From positions 186,001 to 250,000 of the forward strand of contig NZ_JACOGG010000001.1 of assembly GCF_014284365.1 (NCBI RefSeq): 64,000 bases of DNA, in the 5' to 3' direction. Positions 34,031-42,988 of the stretch are shown here, piece after piece. Position 1 is the first letter of the stretch; each line of letters starts with the position of its first letter. This DNA comes from Cognatundibacterium rugosum (lineage in GTDB: Bacteria; Pseudomonadota; Gammaproteobacteria; Burkholderiales; Burkholderiaceae_D). Under the pieces are notes generated by a model. The model ran no database searches, was not told the origin of the DNA, and was given only the letters and a program-made list of their open reading frames with translations. The translations under genes were made by a program, and so were the position numbers.

Positions 34031-36802
34031 TTATTTAAATTTATACGACGCAGTTAAATAAACGAAACGGCCACGTGGATCATATTGATAAATATCGTAG
34101 CCACTTTGGAACTGATTGCTTGCAGGAATAAATACGTCTGGTTGCTTGTTAAACAGATTTTTAACACCAACTGCGAGTGTAGTGTTTTTGACACCTGTGT
34201 ACGTCACGTTCAGATCATATACTTGCGAAGAACCGATAAAGTTAGGCTTATCTTGCGTCGTGTTTTTAGTACGATAGCCAGACGAGAAATTTTGAATAAA
34301 TGTCGTCGCCCAAGCTTCATGTGTCCACGTAACAGCAGCTTGATGCTTCCAACGCAAGATCACACCGCCGTTGTTCGCACCAATGACTGGGGTAGCTGTG
34401 CCATCAATGTCATTGACCAAAGTACCTACTTTACCGAACAACTGACCACCTGGTGAAGTCTGGTCAAATTTGTTCATATAAGTGCCGCTGAAACTCAAAT
34501 TCAAACCACCGAATGCGAATTTGTCTTTCCAGTTTGCAGCGATGTCCAAACCTTGCACGTCAGCCGTACCAGCATTCGCTGTGATTGCGTTAATTCGAGT
34601 GATGTTATTCGTTGCATCCACAATCACCGAACGCGCATAAGTCGGGTCACCGCGACGGAAACCATCAACTATTTCTTGCTCAGATGGCGTAGAGATATAG
34701 TCGCTGATTCTGATACGGAACCAGTCGAAACTGAAACTCAGGTTGTTCGTCGGCTGCAATACGATGCCCAAAGAGAACTGTTTTGATTTCTCAGGCTTCA
34801 GATCAGGGTTACCACCCGATTTTTGATTAACCTGGATTCCATACTGATTTGTTGTAGGATCATCAAATTGGCTGGAAGTGCCAAGCGTTTGTGGATACCA
34901 CAAGTCAACCAAAGTTGGCGCGCGGAATCCAGTACCGTAAGATGTACGCAGCAAAACGGACTTAATCGGTTGATAACGCAGATTTGCTTTGTAATTGGTT
35001 GTGTTACCTACATCGTCGTAGCGATCGTTACGTACCGACAGGTTGCCATCCAGATTTTTAAGAATTGGGACGTTCAATTCGCCAAAGACGGACTTAATGG
35101 TACGGCTTTTATCCAACGGGACTATCGTTCCACCCAAACCTGCAACGTCACCATCGATATATACTTGGCTAGGATTCAAAGCATAGTTCTGCTTCGATAG
35201 TTGTCCGCCAGCTGCATATTGAACTGCAGAATCACCCAACTTAAACAAATCACCAGAAATTCGTCCATCGAAAGTATCCAGTTTCGATGTTGCAGACAAG
35301 TAATCACCAGCGAACGCTGCTGCTTTGATCTTTGCTGTCAGTGCAGGGTTTTGTACGCCACCCGGTGCCCAAGGATTCCAGCCACTATTTTGGTCGTTAA
35401 TCGCTTGCGCGTATGCAACTTGTGAGAAATAGCCACTAGTGACGCTGCTGGTTAATTTAGACTGATTTTTTGAGTAAGCAACTTCATAATCCTGATTTGC
35501 AACAGTACCTTTTGCGCCAATAGTCGTACGATATTGGGTCGCAGTATCAAGACCAGAGCGCTGGCCAAAATCTTTGACGCGAGCGGTAATTGCCAGAGGT
35601 TGACCAATAAATTTCGATTGGCCAATTGAATTCAGATAGGGTACAGCAATCGATTGATACACTGGATTATTTGGATAAAGCAGCAGTGCACGTTCCACTT
35701 TTTTTGAATCAAACAAAGCATCCGTATCAAAGAAGTCACTGCGTGCTGGCGACGCCTGGAATGTTTGTGTCACTTTACTTTGGGAATACAAAGCGTCGGC
35801 AAACAGTTCGACGCTGTCATTCACACGATAGTTCAAGTTGCCTGTGAAGTTAATGAGTTCACGATCTGGTGTCAGACCAACATCAGGGCCGCTATCGTAA
35901 GCGCAATATTTCTGTTTCTTTGCTGACACGCCCGGATACAAGACCATACCGATGGAGTCACACTGACCTGAAGCTGCGAGCGGATTACCATAAGCACTGC
36001 CACCAGTTGCCTGGTCATCGCCACCGCCCAGCGTCCATGGCCCTTGAATATTACCTTGACCAGTCGCACCAGCGCCGTAATACGGGAAGTTGTTGGCAGA
36101 CTTCGCATAGGAGCGATCTTTACCGAACAATGCTTTTTCTTTTTCATACGAAGCGGATACAACACCGCTGATTCCGCTATCGCTACCAAAACCAGCTACG
36201 ATAGAGGCACGACCATTTTGACCACCACCGCTCTCAGCTGGGGAACCGTATGTACCGCTGAGCTCAATGCCGTTATATTTCTTGGCCAAAATAAAGTTGA
36301 CCACACCTGCCATCGCATCACTACCATAAATGCCGGAAGCGCCGTCTTTCAGAACTTCGACACGCTCAATCGCAGACAACGGGATAACGTTAACGTTAAC
36401 GACAGTACCACCACCACTAGCGAATGGAGCCAAACGACGTCCGTTCACCAAAACCAAAGTGCGTGAATCACCGATACCGCGCAGAGAGATTGAAGACAAA
36501 CCACCCGTAGAAGAACCAGCACCTGCAGCGTTCGAGGTACTACCCGATGATGCAATTGCTGTAATTGTTGAAAGCAATTCTTGTGTACTTGTGACACCGC
36601 TTTTTGCAATTTCAGCTTTGCTAACGACTTGTACTGGCAAAGCTGTTTCAGCGTCTACCCGTTTCAGCGACGAACCTGTCACTTCAACACGCTGAACAGC
36701 ATCGTCAGCGTAGGCTGCCTGAGTCATCATGCCCGCACTTATCACCAAACCGCTTGCACAAATTACCCTGACTGCACGGGATATTTTTTTCTCAACTAAC
36801 AT
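34031..36802 (-). CDS. TonB-dependent outer-membrane receptor
   Basis: From the ATG at 36802, with GGAGGAATCCC just before it, the protein has 923 residues. A signal peptide ends near QAAYADDAV. The plug domain (about 45-170) has VEVTGSSLKR, SSISLRGIGDSRTLVLVNGR (in part) and ERVEVLKDGASGIYGSDAMAGVVNFIL. The beta-barrel with TonB_dep_Rec motifs follows (VLLRTSYGTGFRAPTLVDLW) and ends with the aromatic-rich YLTASYKFK. It imports a large nutrient using TonB energy; the substrate is unknown, and peptide, polysaccharide or siderophore are all possible. Its base composition is more AT-rich than neighbours, and its leader is long and AT-rich. Confidence 0.94.
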   Translation of the reverse strand: MLVEKKISRAVRVICASGLVISAGMMTQAAYADDAVQRVEVTGSSLKRVDAETALPVQVVSKAEIAKSGVTSTQELLSTITAIASSGSTSNAAGAGSSTGGLSSISLRGIGDSRTLVLVNGRRLAPFASGGGTVVNVNVIPLSAIERVEVLKDGASGIYGSDAMAGVVNFILAKKYNGIELSGTYGSPAESGGGQNGRASIVAGFGSDSGISGVVSASYEKEKALFGKDRSYAKSANNFPYYGAGATGQGNIQGPWTLGGGDDQATGGSAYGNPLAASGQCDSIGMVLYPGVSAKKQKYCAYDSGPDVGLTPDRELINFTGNLNYRVNDSVELFADALYSQSKVTQTFQASPARSDFFDTDALFDSKKVERALLLYPNNPVYQSIAVPYLNSIGQSKFIGQPLAITARVKDFGQRSGLDTATQYRTTIGAKGTVANQDYEVAYSKNQSKLTSSVTSGYFSQVAYAQAINDQNSGWNPWAPGGVQNPALTAKIKAAAFAGDYLSATSKLDTFDGRISGDLFKLGDSAVQYAAGGQLSKQNYALNPSQVYIDGDVAGLGGTIVPLDKSRTIKSVFGELNVPILKNLDGNLSVRNDRYDDVGNTTNYKANLRYQPIKSVLLRTSYGTGFRAPTLVDLWYPQTLGTSSQFDDPTTNQYGIQVNQKSGGNPDLKPEKSKQFSLGIVLQPTNNLSFSFDWFRIRISDYISTPSEQEIVDGFRRGDPTYARSVIVDATNNITRINAITANAGTADVQGLDIAANWKDKFAFGGLNLSFSGTYMNKFDQTSPGGQLFGKVGTLVNDIDGTATPVIGANNGGVILRWKHQAAVTWTHEAWATTFIQNFSSGYRTKNTTQDKPNFIGSSQVYDLNVTYTGVKNTTLAVGVKNLFNKQPDVFIPASNQFQSGYDIYQYDPRGRFVYLTASYKFK

Positions 36803-36972
36803 GGGATTCCTCCATTTAGACACTTACAAAGTTTGGATCACCAATCAAAATGACTGATGATCAAATGTTCTTTTGTTATGGCTCTGAGTTTTGTCTTGAT
36901 TAGCTAACAAAACTAAATTCAATTCTCATAAACAATGTTTCATATTGTCATGATAAAAAAATCAGAGTCGCA

Positions 36973-37006
36973 ATAAGAACATTTCGCATTAGTTAGTGTC
37001 AATGCC
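36973..37006 (-). promoter_or_regulatory. Promoter-like block shared with the second TonB receptor
   Basis: On the minus strand this reads GGCATTGACACTAACTA followed by ATGCGAAATGTTCTTAT. It contains a perfect -35 TTGACA (36997-37002). The -10 is weak. It aligns with 40676-40710: GGC-ATTGACACT-ACT-A and AAATG-TTCT are common to both. It predicts a leader of about 165 bases. Confidence 0.5.
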
Positions 37007-37227
37007 ACAGAAAAATATTTTTCGCAAAAATACAACAACGCGAATTCAAGTTTTTCGCTTAATTTTTAACAAAAACTTACTTAATATTGAGATTTTCTTT
37101 TTTTTTACGATAAAAAACAAAAAAACTCTTGTTTGCAGAATTTAATTTTAATGAGAGTCTTATTTCGATTTTTCTTATTTATAAAAATTTCTGCTACCCA
37201 AGCTACCCAAGCTTGTCAGTCAAAAAA

Positions 37228-37255
37228 AAATCCTGCCAGTTACCTGGCAGGATTT
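37228..37255 (-). terminator. Rho-independent terminator of the Oar-like receptor
   Basis: AAATCCTGCCAG (37228-37239) pairs with CTGGCAGGATTT (37244-37255) around a four-base loop, and the minus strand then runs into nine T. It lies about 40 bases past the stop codon. Confidence 0.9.
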
Positions 37256-37294
37256 CAAAAGTCTGAATGTTGAAATAAAAACTAGTACTGACTA

Positions 37295-40200
37295 TCAGAA
37301 TTTATAGTTATATTCTGCACTCAGTTTGGCACTACGTGGTGCAGTAGTACTCAACCATACAGCATATGTATTACGCAGTGCATTGCGGTTGTTGTAACGC
37401 TCTTCGACGGCTTGTATCGTCTGTGCATTGAACACGTTGAATACATCCAGTTTCAAAGACAGTCCTTTGAACGCTTGTGGTTTATACACTACGTTCAGAT
37501 CCAAACGGCGATCCCATTCCAAATTGCCGGCAGTACCACGTGGCGATGGCACATTTTGGGCTGAAGTTGTACCAAAGCAGTTATGAGAGGCCGAATTGTA
37601 GTTAGGAGAATCACCTGGGTTAGGATCTGTTCCTAAGCAAGAACGTGGACGTCCGGAAGCTAACAGCAAGTTACCGCCAACTGTGATTTCTTTAGTCAGG
37701 TCAAAGAAGCCATAAGCCTTGATCTGGTGTGTACGGTTGTTTGGCAACAATCCGTTCGCACCGACCATCAACTCTTTGTAATCCCAAGTTTGTGTAGCAG
37801 CTACGTCAGTTTGTGCCACATCCGATAAGGTCTGGCCTTCGGTATTACCTGTACTACGGGACCACGTATAAGCAATCTTACCGTACCAACCGTTACGATA
37901 TGGATGCTCGACGAATAAGTCCAGAGCAGTATATTTACGTTCAACTTTTGGCAGACCTGTTTCAGCGGCAGTCAGGTGAACAGCTGTATATTGCTTCTTG
38001 CCGTTACCAGTAAAGTCCAGTAACAAATCAACATCTTCGCCTGGATTGATATTAGAGCAGTTGAAACCGCCCCAATTGCTCAGATCAACCTTATTACGAT
38101 CTGCCCATGCACGGATAGGACGATCATCGCACCAGTCATCGATAGTCGACTTCAGAGTTCTGAACGTTACTTTCGCGCCGTAGTTCAGGTTTGGTGAAAA
38201 CGCTTGTTCAAAGCCCAGCGTCAATTCATCCTGGTAAGTTGGTTTCAAATTGGTTGCAGAAACAGACTTGTAGTCTTTTTCCTGACCAAATTCATTATTA
38301 CCAGAAGCAGGACCACCTAACTGTACTAAACCACTCGGAGTACCATCTGGATTCACGCCAGTGTAGGAATAGAAAGTGTCAGTATAAGTAGAGCGGCTTG
38401 CACCACGAACTGCAAGGTGAGTCGGGATTTGCAAGTGATAGCGACCTAAACTACCAAACACCTTAGTGGAAGAATCACCGTTGACGTCCCACACTGCTGC
38501 CAGACGAGGCGCAATCTGATTTTTTTGCTCGATATACTTGTTCTTATCTCCGTTTGCATTAGAGAAAGATTCACGGCGCAAACCAGCTGTGATCAACAAA
38601 TTCTTTGTTGCCTGGTACTGATCTTCAATGTATTGCGCGTCAGTATCAGAGTAAGCATTAGTTACAGTCGTGAACAATGTTTTATCCACGTAGTAACCTT
38701 GCGCTGCCAATGGTCCATATTTTGGATCCGTGAACGCAGGCAATACAACTGTGTTACCTGCTGCATCAGCACCACCAGGAGTGATGGGTTTTCCTGGTGT
38801 TGGATTTTTCAGGTATGTCCAGGTACCACCACCAGATGAACGTTCACCGGCATTGATAGAGCTCAGTTTGTTGTTGTCCAAACCAGCACGGATTTTGTGT
38901 GCACCCAGTTTATATTCAATATCGAGACGGAATGATTTGATCTGGTCTTCAGAGCCGTTATCCAACACATTGCCGGAGACTGGTTGTGGATTGTTGTACA
39001 CAAATCCTGGAGCTTGGTTCACAGTATCAGCAACGATCAGGTACTGGCTTTGATTAGAGCCGCCAAACGAGTTGATATGTTTGCTCTTACTTTGTCCATA
39101 CAAAGTTGAAACAACCAGATCGTTGGTGATGTTACCCGTATATTTCAAAATCTGGGTTTCGCCACCGTTTTCGCCCACATTTTCGTAGTGTTCAGTCGAC
39201 GTTACACCCGTTGGCAAACGCGACTTTGTGTTGTAGTCGAAGCCAGAATAACTATTGTCGCGTTTAGGCAAATCGCCCATCAAGGTCAATTCCAAGCGAT
39301 GATCATCCGTGATATTCCAATCAAGTTTCCCTAAATATCTGGTTAACTTCGCTTCCTGTGACAGCCAGCCTGTAGTGTTGTTATTTGAGCTGGTGCGGAT
39401 GTTGGAAGCGTTTGTTCCCTCACTGTTGGTTTTTTGACCTTCAAACGCTGCAAACATAAACAACTTGTCCTGAATGATAGGACCGCCTACATAAGCTGAG
39501 TATGTCGTGTTTTCGAGCGTATTAGCTTGACGATAGCGACGCAAAGTGCCGTCTGTAGAAGCAAACGCACCTGTTCTAGGGAAGTAAATATCAATCTGGT
39601 CGGCACGTAATGCTTTAGGACTGTAAGTGACTAAGCCACCCGCTTCCCAATTATTTGTACCGCTTTTAGTCGTGATATTAACAATACCACCAACAGAGCG
39701 GCCAAACTCTGCACCAAAACCACCAGTCAAAACCTGTGCCTGTGAAATAGCACCGAATGGTAACTCAGCCGCACCCAGCTGGGTCAGGGGGTTAGTAACC
39801 GGGAAACCATTGATGTAGTATGCATTTTCAGATGCACCACCACCACCGATACTCGCACCACCCGCATAGCGAGGATCCGCGCGTGTCGTGTTTGGTGCCA
39901 GCTGGATAATAGCGTCAACGTTGCGTCCCATCGGCAGCTTGTCAAGTTCCTTCGCGGTAAACGTTACGCCGTTTGTCGCATTAGAAACGTCGATTTTAGT
40001 GCGGCGAGCAGATACTTCCACTGACTGCACACCTGTACTCGCGACAGTAAACTCCGCTTCCACACCTTGGCCGGACAACACAGAAACTGTAGTTGTTTTA
40101 ACCACACTACCATCTTTCAACAAGCTGACCTGATATGGTCCGCTTGGCAAGGCTGTTGCTTGAAAAACACCTGACGCATCAACATTAACGGTGCGTGTCA

Positions 40201-40393
40201 GATTTGTTTCAGTGTTTTTAAGAACAACCGTCGTAGCTGTTCCAGGTGCGACTTTACCGTAGACGGTACCGGCCGTATTCGACTGCGCCATGACCTCTGG
40301 TGTGTAGCCAAATGAAGCAACACCAGCTCCAAAGGCCAGCATTAATGCACGTGCCACCAGTGTTTTCTTAAACACAAGATTTTTCTTTGACAT
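37295..40393 (-). CDS. Oar-like TonB-dependent receptor with N-terminal carboxypeptidase-regulatory domain
   Basis: This 1032-residue outer-membrane protein has a signal peptide ending near EVMAQSN. A CarboxypepD_reg-like beta-sandwich follows (residues about 40-120, GTVYGKVAPGTATTVVLKNT in part), then a plug domain (GVTFTAKELDKLPMGRNVDA, in part; RSVGGIVNITTKSGTN) and a large barrel ending LSAEYNYKF. This layout matches the Oar/TonB receptor type common in Xanthomonadales and Oxalobacteraceae and often linked to peptide or protein substrates. It has its own terminator and an unusually long AT-rich leader. The function is inferred from family layout only. Confidence 0.93.
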   Translation of the reverse strand: MSKKNLVFKKTLVARALMLAFGAGVASFGYTPEVMAQSNTAGTVYGKVAPGTATTVVLKNTETNLTRTVNVDASGVFQATALPSGPYQVSLLKDGSVVKTTTVSVLSGQGVEAEFTVASTGVQSVEVSARRTKIDVSNATNGVTFTAKELDKLPMGRNVDAIIQLAPNTTRADPRYAGGASIGGGGASENAYYINGFPVTNPLTQLGAAELPFGAISQAQVLTGGFGAEFGRSVGGIVNITTKSGTNNWEAGGLVTYSPKALRADQIDIYFPRTGAFASTDGTLRRYRQANTLENTTYSAYVGGPIIQDKLFMFAAFEGQKTNSEGTNASNIRTSSNNNTTGWLSQEAKLTRYLGKLDWNITDDHRLELTLMGDLPKRDNSYSGFDYNTKSRLPTGVTSTEHYENVGENGGETQILKYTGNITNDLVVSTLYGQSKSKHINSFGGSNQSQYLIVADTVNQAPGFVYNNPQPVSGNVLDNGSEDQIKSFRLDIEYKLGAHKIRAGLDNNKLSSINAGERSSGGGTWTYLKNPTPGKPITPGGADAAGNTVVLPAFTDPKYGPLAAQGYYVDKTLFTTVTNAYSDTDAQYIEDQYQATKNLLITAGLRRESFSNANGDKNKYIEQKNQIAPRLAAVWDVNGDSSTKVFGSLGRYHLQIPTHLAVRGASRSTYTDTFYSYTGVNPDGTPSGLVQLGGPASGNNEFGQEKDYKSVSATNLKPTYQDELTLGFEQAFSPNLNYGAKVTFRTLKSTIDDWCDDRPIRAWADRNKVDLSNWGGFNCSNINPGEDVDLLLDFTGNGKKQYTAVHLTAAETGLPKVERKYTALDLFVEHPYRNGWYGKIAYTWSRSTGNTEGQTLSDVAQTDVAATQTWDYKELMVGANGLLPNNRTHQIKAYGFFDLTKEITVGGNLLLASGRPRSCLGTDPNPGDSPNYNSASHNCFGTTSAQNVPSPRGTAGNLEWDRRLDLNVVYKPQAFKGLSLKLDVFNVFNAQTIQAVEERYNNRNALRNTYAVWLSTTAPRSAKLSAEYNYKF

Positions 40394-40675
40394 ATGATTT
40401 CCTAAGTATCCAATTCAACAAAATGCAACATCGAAACAAGTAAAACTAGTTCTATGCAGCTTGTTTAGTTGCTTGCTCTGCATGCCCCGATTAATTTTTG
40501 TAGTCATTGCTACGGTTCGTGGTCATACAGAGGCATGCAGCTGTTCAACACCTCACAATATTTTTGACAAATCTATTTTTCACCCTTGGGGTTTGATTTT
40601 TGTATTCACATGCAAACAAGGTTTTCGTAAAAAACTTATCGATGTAAATTAATTTGCCAAAAAATATTATGTGTC

Positions 40676-40710
40676 ATAGAACCATTTTGTCTGAGTGAGT
40701 GTCAATTGCC
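40676..40710 (-). promoter_or_regulatory. Promoter-like block shared with the first TonB receptor
   Basis: On the minus strand this reads GGCAATTGACACTCACTCA then GACAAAATGGTTCTAT, with TTGACA at 40700-40705. It aligns with 36973-37006 with few differences. It predicts a leader of about 275 bases before the receptor start. Confidence 0.5.
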
Positions 40711-41162
40711 CCTTAGGCAGGTTTCCCTTAAAAACAACATTAGAAAGACCTACATATGTTCATAGCAAAAAAATATGAGCTTTTTTTGTGCGTCGCAATA
40801 TTTAATTTCTCAAAAGCTACTTTCCCCAACAAAACTGTACTTAATTCTCTAAAAAACCAGAAAATTCAAAATAAAGTTTTCCCTGCTTTCAGATAGTCAT
40901 TGAAAATAAAGGTACTTATTTCTACATCTGTTTTTTGTTTTCACCATTTTTGTGCAGACCACGTAATTCAATGCCAAAAATCTCACTTTTTTTGGGCAAA
41001 AAAAATATTTAATTGGTTTAAAGAGAATTGGTTGTATTGACAAAATTTTGTCTCATTTCCGCACCTACTTTCGTTACAGAAAAGATCTTGGCAGTGCGTG
41101 CTGCATTCCACTTTGCTACGGCACTGTGCGAGATTCAAGCGATGCACAGCCCCCCCTTTCAA

Positions 41163-41190
41163 AAAAAAAACTCCGCAAGCGGAGTTTTTT
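41163..41190 (-). terminator. Rho-independent terminator after cytochrome c
   Basis: CTCCG and CGGAG pair around a CAAG loop, extended by A:T pairs between the A-run on the left and T6 on the right (41171-41190). The minus strand ends in a long T-run. Confidence 0.85.
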
Positions 41191-41230
41191 AAGGGTCCAG
41201 CACTCACATGCTAAATACATATTTTCATAC

Positions 41231-41770
41231 TTATTTAGCACTCGCTTCAGCCGAGGCTGCGGCTTTCACTTCTGGCTCTTTAAATTTGGCTCCACCTGCA
41301 TTGGCAAGGTGAACAACGGCACGTGCAACTTCGACATCGTCGAGGTCAGGGTTGCCGCCTTTTGCCGGCATCGCGCGCAAGCCACCTAAAGCGTGCTCAA
41401 TGACCTTGTCATATCCCTGTGCAATACGTGGGCCCCATGCGCCAGCGTCGCCAAATTTTGGTGCTCCAGCCGCACCGCTGTCGTGGCAGGCAGCACACAC
41501 CATTTTGTAGACCGCTTCGCCAGATTGCAATTGCTTAGGGCCACTCACATCTTTAAAGGTATAGCCTTCATCCGCCACCGGATGAATCCTGGCAGCAACA
41601 GCTTCAGGACTTTGCGCATTCGAACCTGCACCGGTTTGTTTGTCACTCGATACAAATTTTACCAACAGAACAATCACAATAATTGGCACCAGAAATCCAG
41701 CCAGCACAGCAAGGATCAGTTGTTTAGGTGTTTTAATCGCTGATTCGTGTTCGTCGTGCGCGTCGCTCAT
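41231..41770 (-). CDS. Membrane-anchored c-type cytochrome (c5-like)
   Basis: This 179-residue protein has an N-terminal uncleaved helix (LILAVLAGFLVPIIVIVLLV, residues about 18-37) and a single class-I cytochrome domain. The haem site CAACH is near residue 93 in YKMVCAACHDSGAAGAPKFG, and the distal Met is in GGLRAMPAKGGNPDL. The Ala/Glu/Lys-rich C-terminus is low complexity. The GAPKFGD and AMPAKGGNPDLDD motifs are typical of cytochrome c5/c555. It should carry electrons at the periplasmic face of the inner membrane, for example to a terminal oxidase. It is monocistronic, with a terminator 41-68 bases downstream. Confidence 0.92.
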   Translation of the reverse strand: MSDAHDEHESAIKTPKQLILAVLAGFLVPIIVIVLLVKFVSSDKQTGAGSNAQSPEAVAARIHPVADEGYTFKDVSGPKQLQSGEAVYKMVCAACHDSGAAGAPKFGDAGAWGPRIAQGYDKVIEHALGGLRAMPAKGGNPDLDDVEVARAVVHLANAGGAKFKEPEVKAAASAEASAK

Positions 41771-41943
41771 GATTTCCTCGTTGAAAATAGGTGTAGGGAA
41801 AGCTTGCCGGCAAGACCAGATCGGCAGCCTGAAAGCGAACGATTATAGAGCCAAAGATTAGGGTTGGGAACGCACGTCATCTGAGCAGAAACAAGAAACG
41901 TGTCAATTTTATGTGCTAATCGACAATTTATCCCTTGCGGTCC

Positions 41944-41971
41944 TTGGACTATCGGTAAATTAGGGTAAAAT
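41944..41971 (+). promoter_or_regulatory. Promoter of tRNA-Arg
   Basis: TTGGAC (41944-41949), 16 bases, then TAAAAT (41966-41971), followed by a GC-rich discriminator ACCGCGC, as is usual for stringently controlled stable-RNA promoters. The tRNA begins 26 bases after the -10. Confidence 0.65.
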
Positions 41972-41996
41972 ACCGCGCTTGCAGTAAATCATCTCC

Positions 41997-42073
41997 GCGC
42001 CAGTAGCTCAGTTGGATAGAGTACAGCCCTCCGAAGGCTGGGGTCGCACGTTCGATTCGTGTCTGGCGCGCCA
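41997..42073 (+). tRNA. tRNA-Arg (anticodon CCG)
   Basis: This is a 77-base cloverleaf with an encoded CCA end. The acceptor stem is GCGCCAG with CTGGCGC, the D-arm is GCTCAGTTGGATAGAGT, the anticodon stem is CAGCC with GGCTG around the loop CTCCGAA (anticodon CCG, reading CGG), and the T-loop is TTCGATT. All arms pair well, and I see no fault. Confidence 0.96.
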
Positions 42074-42176
42074 TCATTTCCCCGCTTAGCAAGTTCTTAG
42101 TCTTTTCGCTTCCGCTCTTTGACTTCCCCATGTTGTAAAAGCATCGTGTTGTTTGTAAAGCTGTCACGCCAGTTTC

Positions 42177-42959
42177 ATGTCCAGCGATTACAATCAGTCT
42201 ATGGGTATTTCCTCTTTTTCTTTGCTGATCTTACGTTTGACGCTCATTGCTTTGCTTGGCTTTTCCGGTCATGCACGCTCTGCTGAACTGACTATCGTCA
42301 CTGAGCATTTGCCGCCGCTAAATTATGAAGAACAAGGAGAAGTCACCGGTTACAGCACAGAAATAGTCAATGCGGTCATGCGCAACGCCAATCTGCAGGT
42401 ACCGATACACGTATTACCTTGGGCACGCGCCTACCAACTGGCACTGACACAAGCAAATACCCTGATATTTTCGATTACCCGGACGAAAGAAAGAGAGTCA
42501 GATTTTGTGTGGATAGGTCCGGTCAGCCCACGACAAATACATTTGTATAAATTAAAAAGCCGCAAAGACATTCAGGTCCGGAGTCCTACGGATATGCGGT
42601 CCTATAAGCTGGGCCTGGTGAGGGAAATGGCATCCAGTAAAGAACTGGTCAAACAGTATGCGATCGAGGATAAATATATCGATTACGCGCCAACAGTAGA
42701 CTCAAATATGAAGAAATTTCTGGTTGGCAGGGTCGATTTGGTGGTGTCACAGGACTGGAGTGCTGCTTATCTCATGAAAACCTTGGGCAGACATCCGGAC
42801 GAACTGGAAAGTGTGCTGTTATTGGACAATAAGCATCAATATTACCTGGCCATGCAAAAAGACTCTGATCCGGTATTGGTACAAAGAATCAGACAATCAT
42901 TTGAAAAAGTGCAACAGTCTGGCCTGATAGAAAAACTCAGAATCAAATACATGCGCTAA
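42177..42959 (+). CDS. Orphan periplasmic solute-binding protein, family 3 (SBP_bac_3)
   Basis: This protein of about 260 residues has a signal peptide (LLILRLTLIALLGFSGHARSA) and a single SBP_bac_3 fold: LTIVTEHLPPLNYEEQGEVTG at the start (in part), GYSTEIVNAVM, VLPWARAYQLALTQANTLIFS (in part), RTKERESDFVWIGPV, and a hinge near YKLGLVREM. Such proteins bind amino acids or related molecules for ABC importers, but no permease or ATPase is encoded nearby. The ATG at 42201 would also give a good signal peptide. It is followed after 29 bases by a second member of the family. Confidence 0.88.
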   Translation: MSSDYNQSMGISSFSLLILRLTLIALLGFSGHARSAELTIVTEHLPPLNYEEQGEVTGYSTEIVNAVMRNANLQVPIHVLPWARAYQLALTQANTLIFSITRTKERESDFVWIGPVSPRQIHLYKLKSRKDIQVRSPTDMRSYKLGLVREMASSKELVKQYAIEDKYIDYAPTVDSNMKKFLVGRVDLVVSQDWSAAYLMKTLGRHPDELESVLLLDNKHQYYLAMQKDSDPVLVQRIRQSFEKVQQSGLIEKLRIKYMR

Positions 42960-42960
42960 A

Positions 42961-42986
42961 CTGCCTCGCATTCTCTTGCGAGGCAG
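42961..42986 (+). promoter_or_regulatory. Hairpin that buries the ribosome-binding site of the second solute-binding protein
   Basis: CTGCCTCGCA (42961-42970) and TGCGAGGCAG (42977-42986) pair perfectly around a six-base loop. The only Shine-Dalgarno-like GAGG for the gene starting at 42989 is inside the second arm, three bases from the ATG side of the stem. The hairpin begins one base after the upstream stop codon, so a ribosome finishing the first gene would open it. There is no T-run. Confidence 0.65.
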
Positions 42987-42988
42987 AA

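Larger units (their letters stand above)
36803..37294. other. AT-rich leader of the first TonB receptor
   Basis: This stretch of nearly 500 bases is strongly AT-rich and has no gene. It holds a promoter-like block (36973-37006), a tandem CTACCCAAG duplication (37194-37211) and the terminator of the next receptor gene (37228-37255). Confidence 0.5.
40394..41230. other. Long AT-rich non-coding region upstream of the Oar-like receptor
   Basis: These 837 bases contain no credible gene in any frame. They include a promoter-like block at 40676-40710, many A- and T-tracts (for example around 40765-40800 and 40990-41010) and the cytochrome terminator at its far end (41163-41190). It may be a curved-DNA control region or contain an unannotated small RNA; nothing more can be supported. 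Confidence 0.5.

Noticed and set aside
37194-37211. Tandem CTACCCAAG duplication as a repeat locus
   Set aside because: Two copies of a 9-base unit in AT-rich spacer are within chance and have no context that gives meaning.
40983-41207. A 74-residue frame near the cytochrome terminator
   Set aside because: It is Cys/Asn/Gln-rich with no ribosome site and overlaps a strong terminator, so it is unlikely to be a gene.
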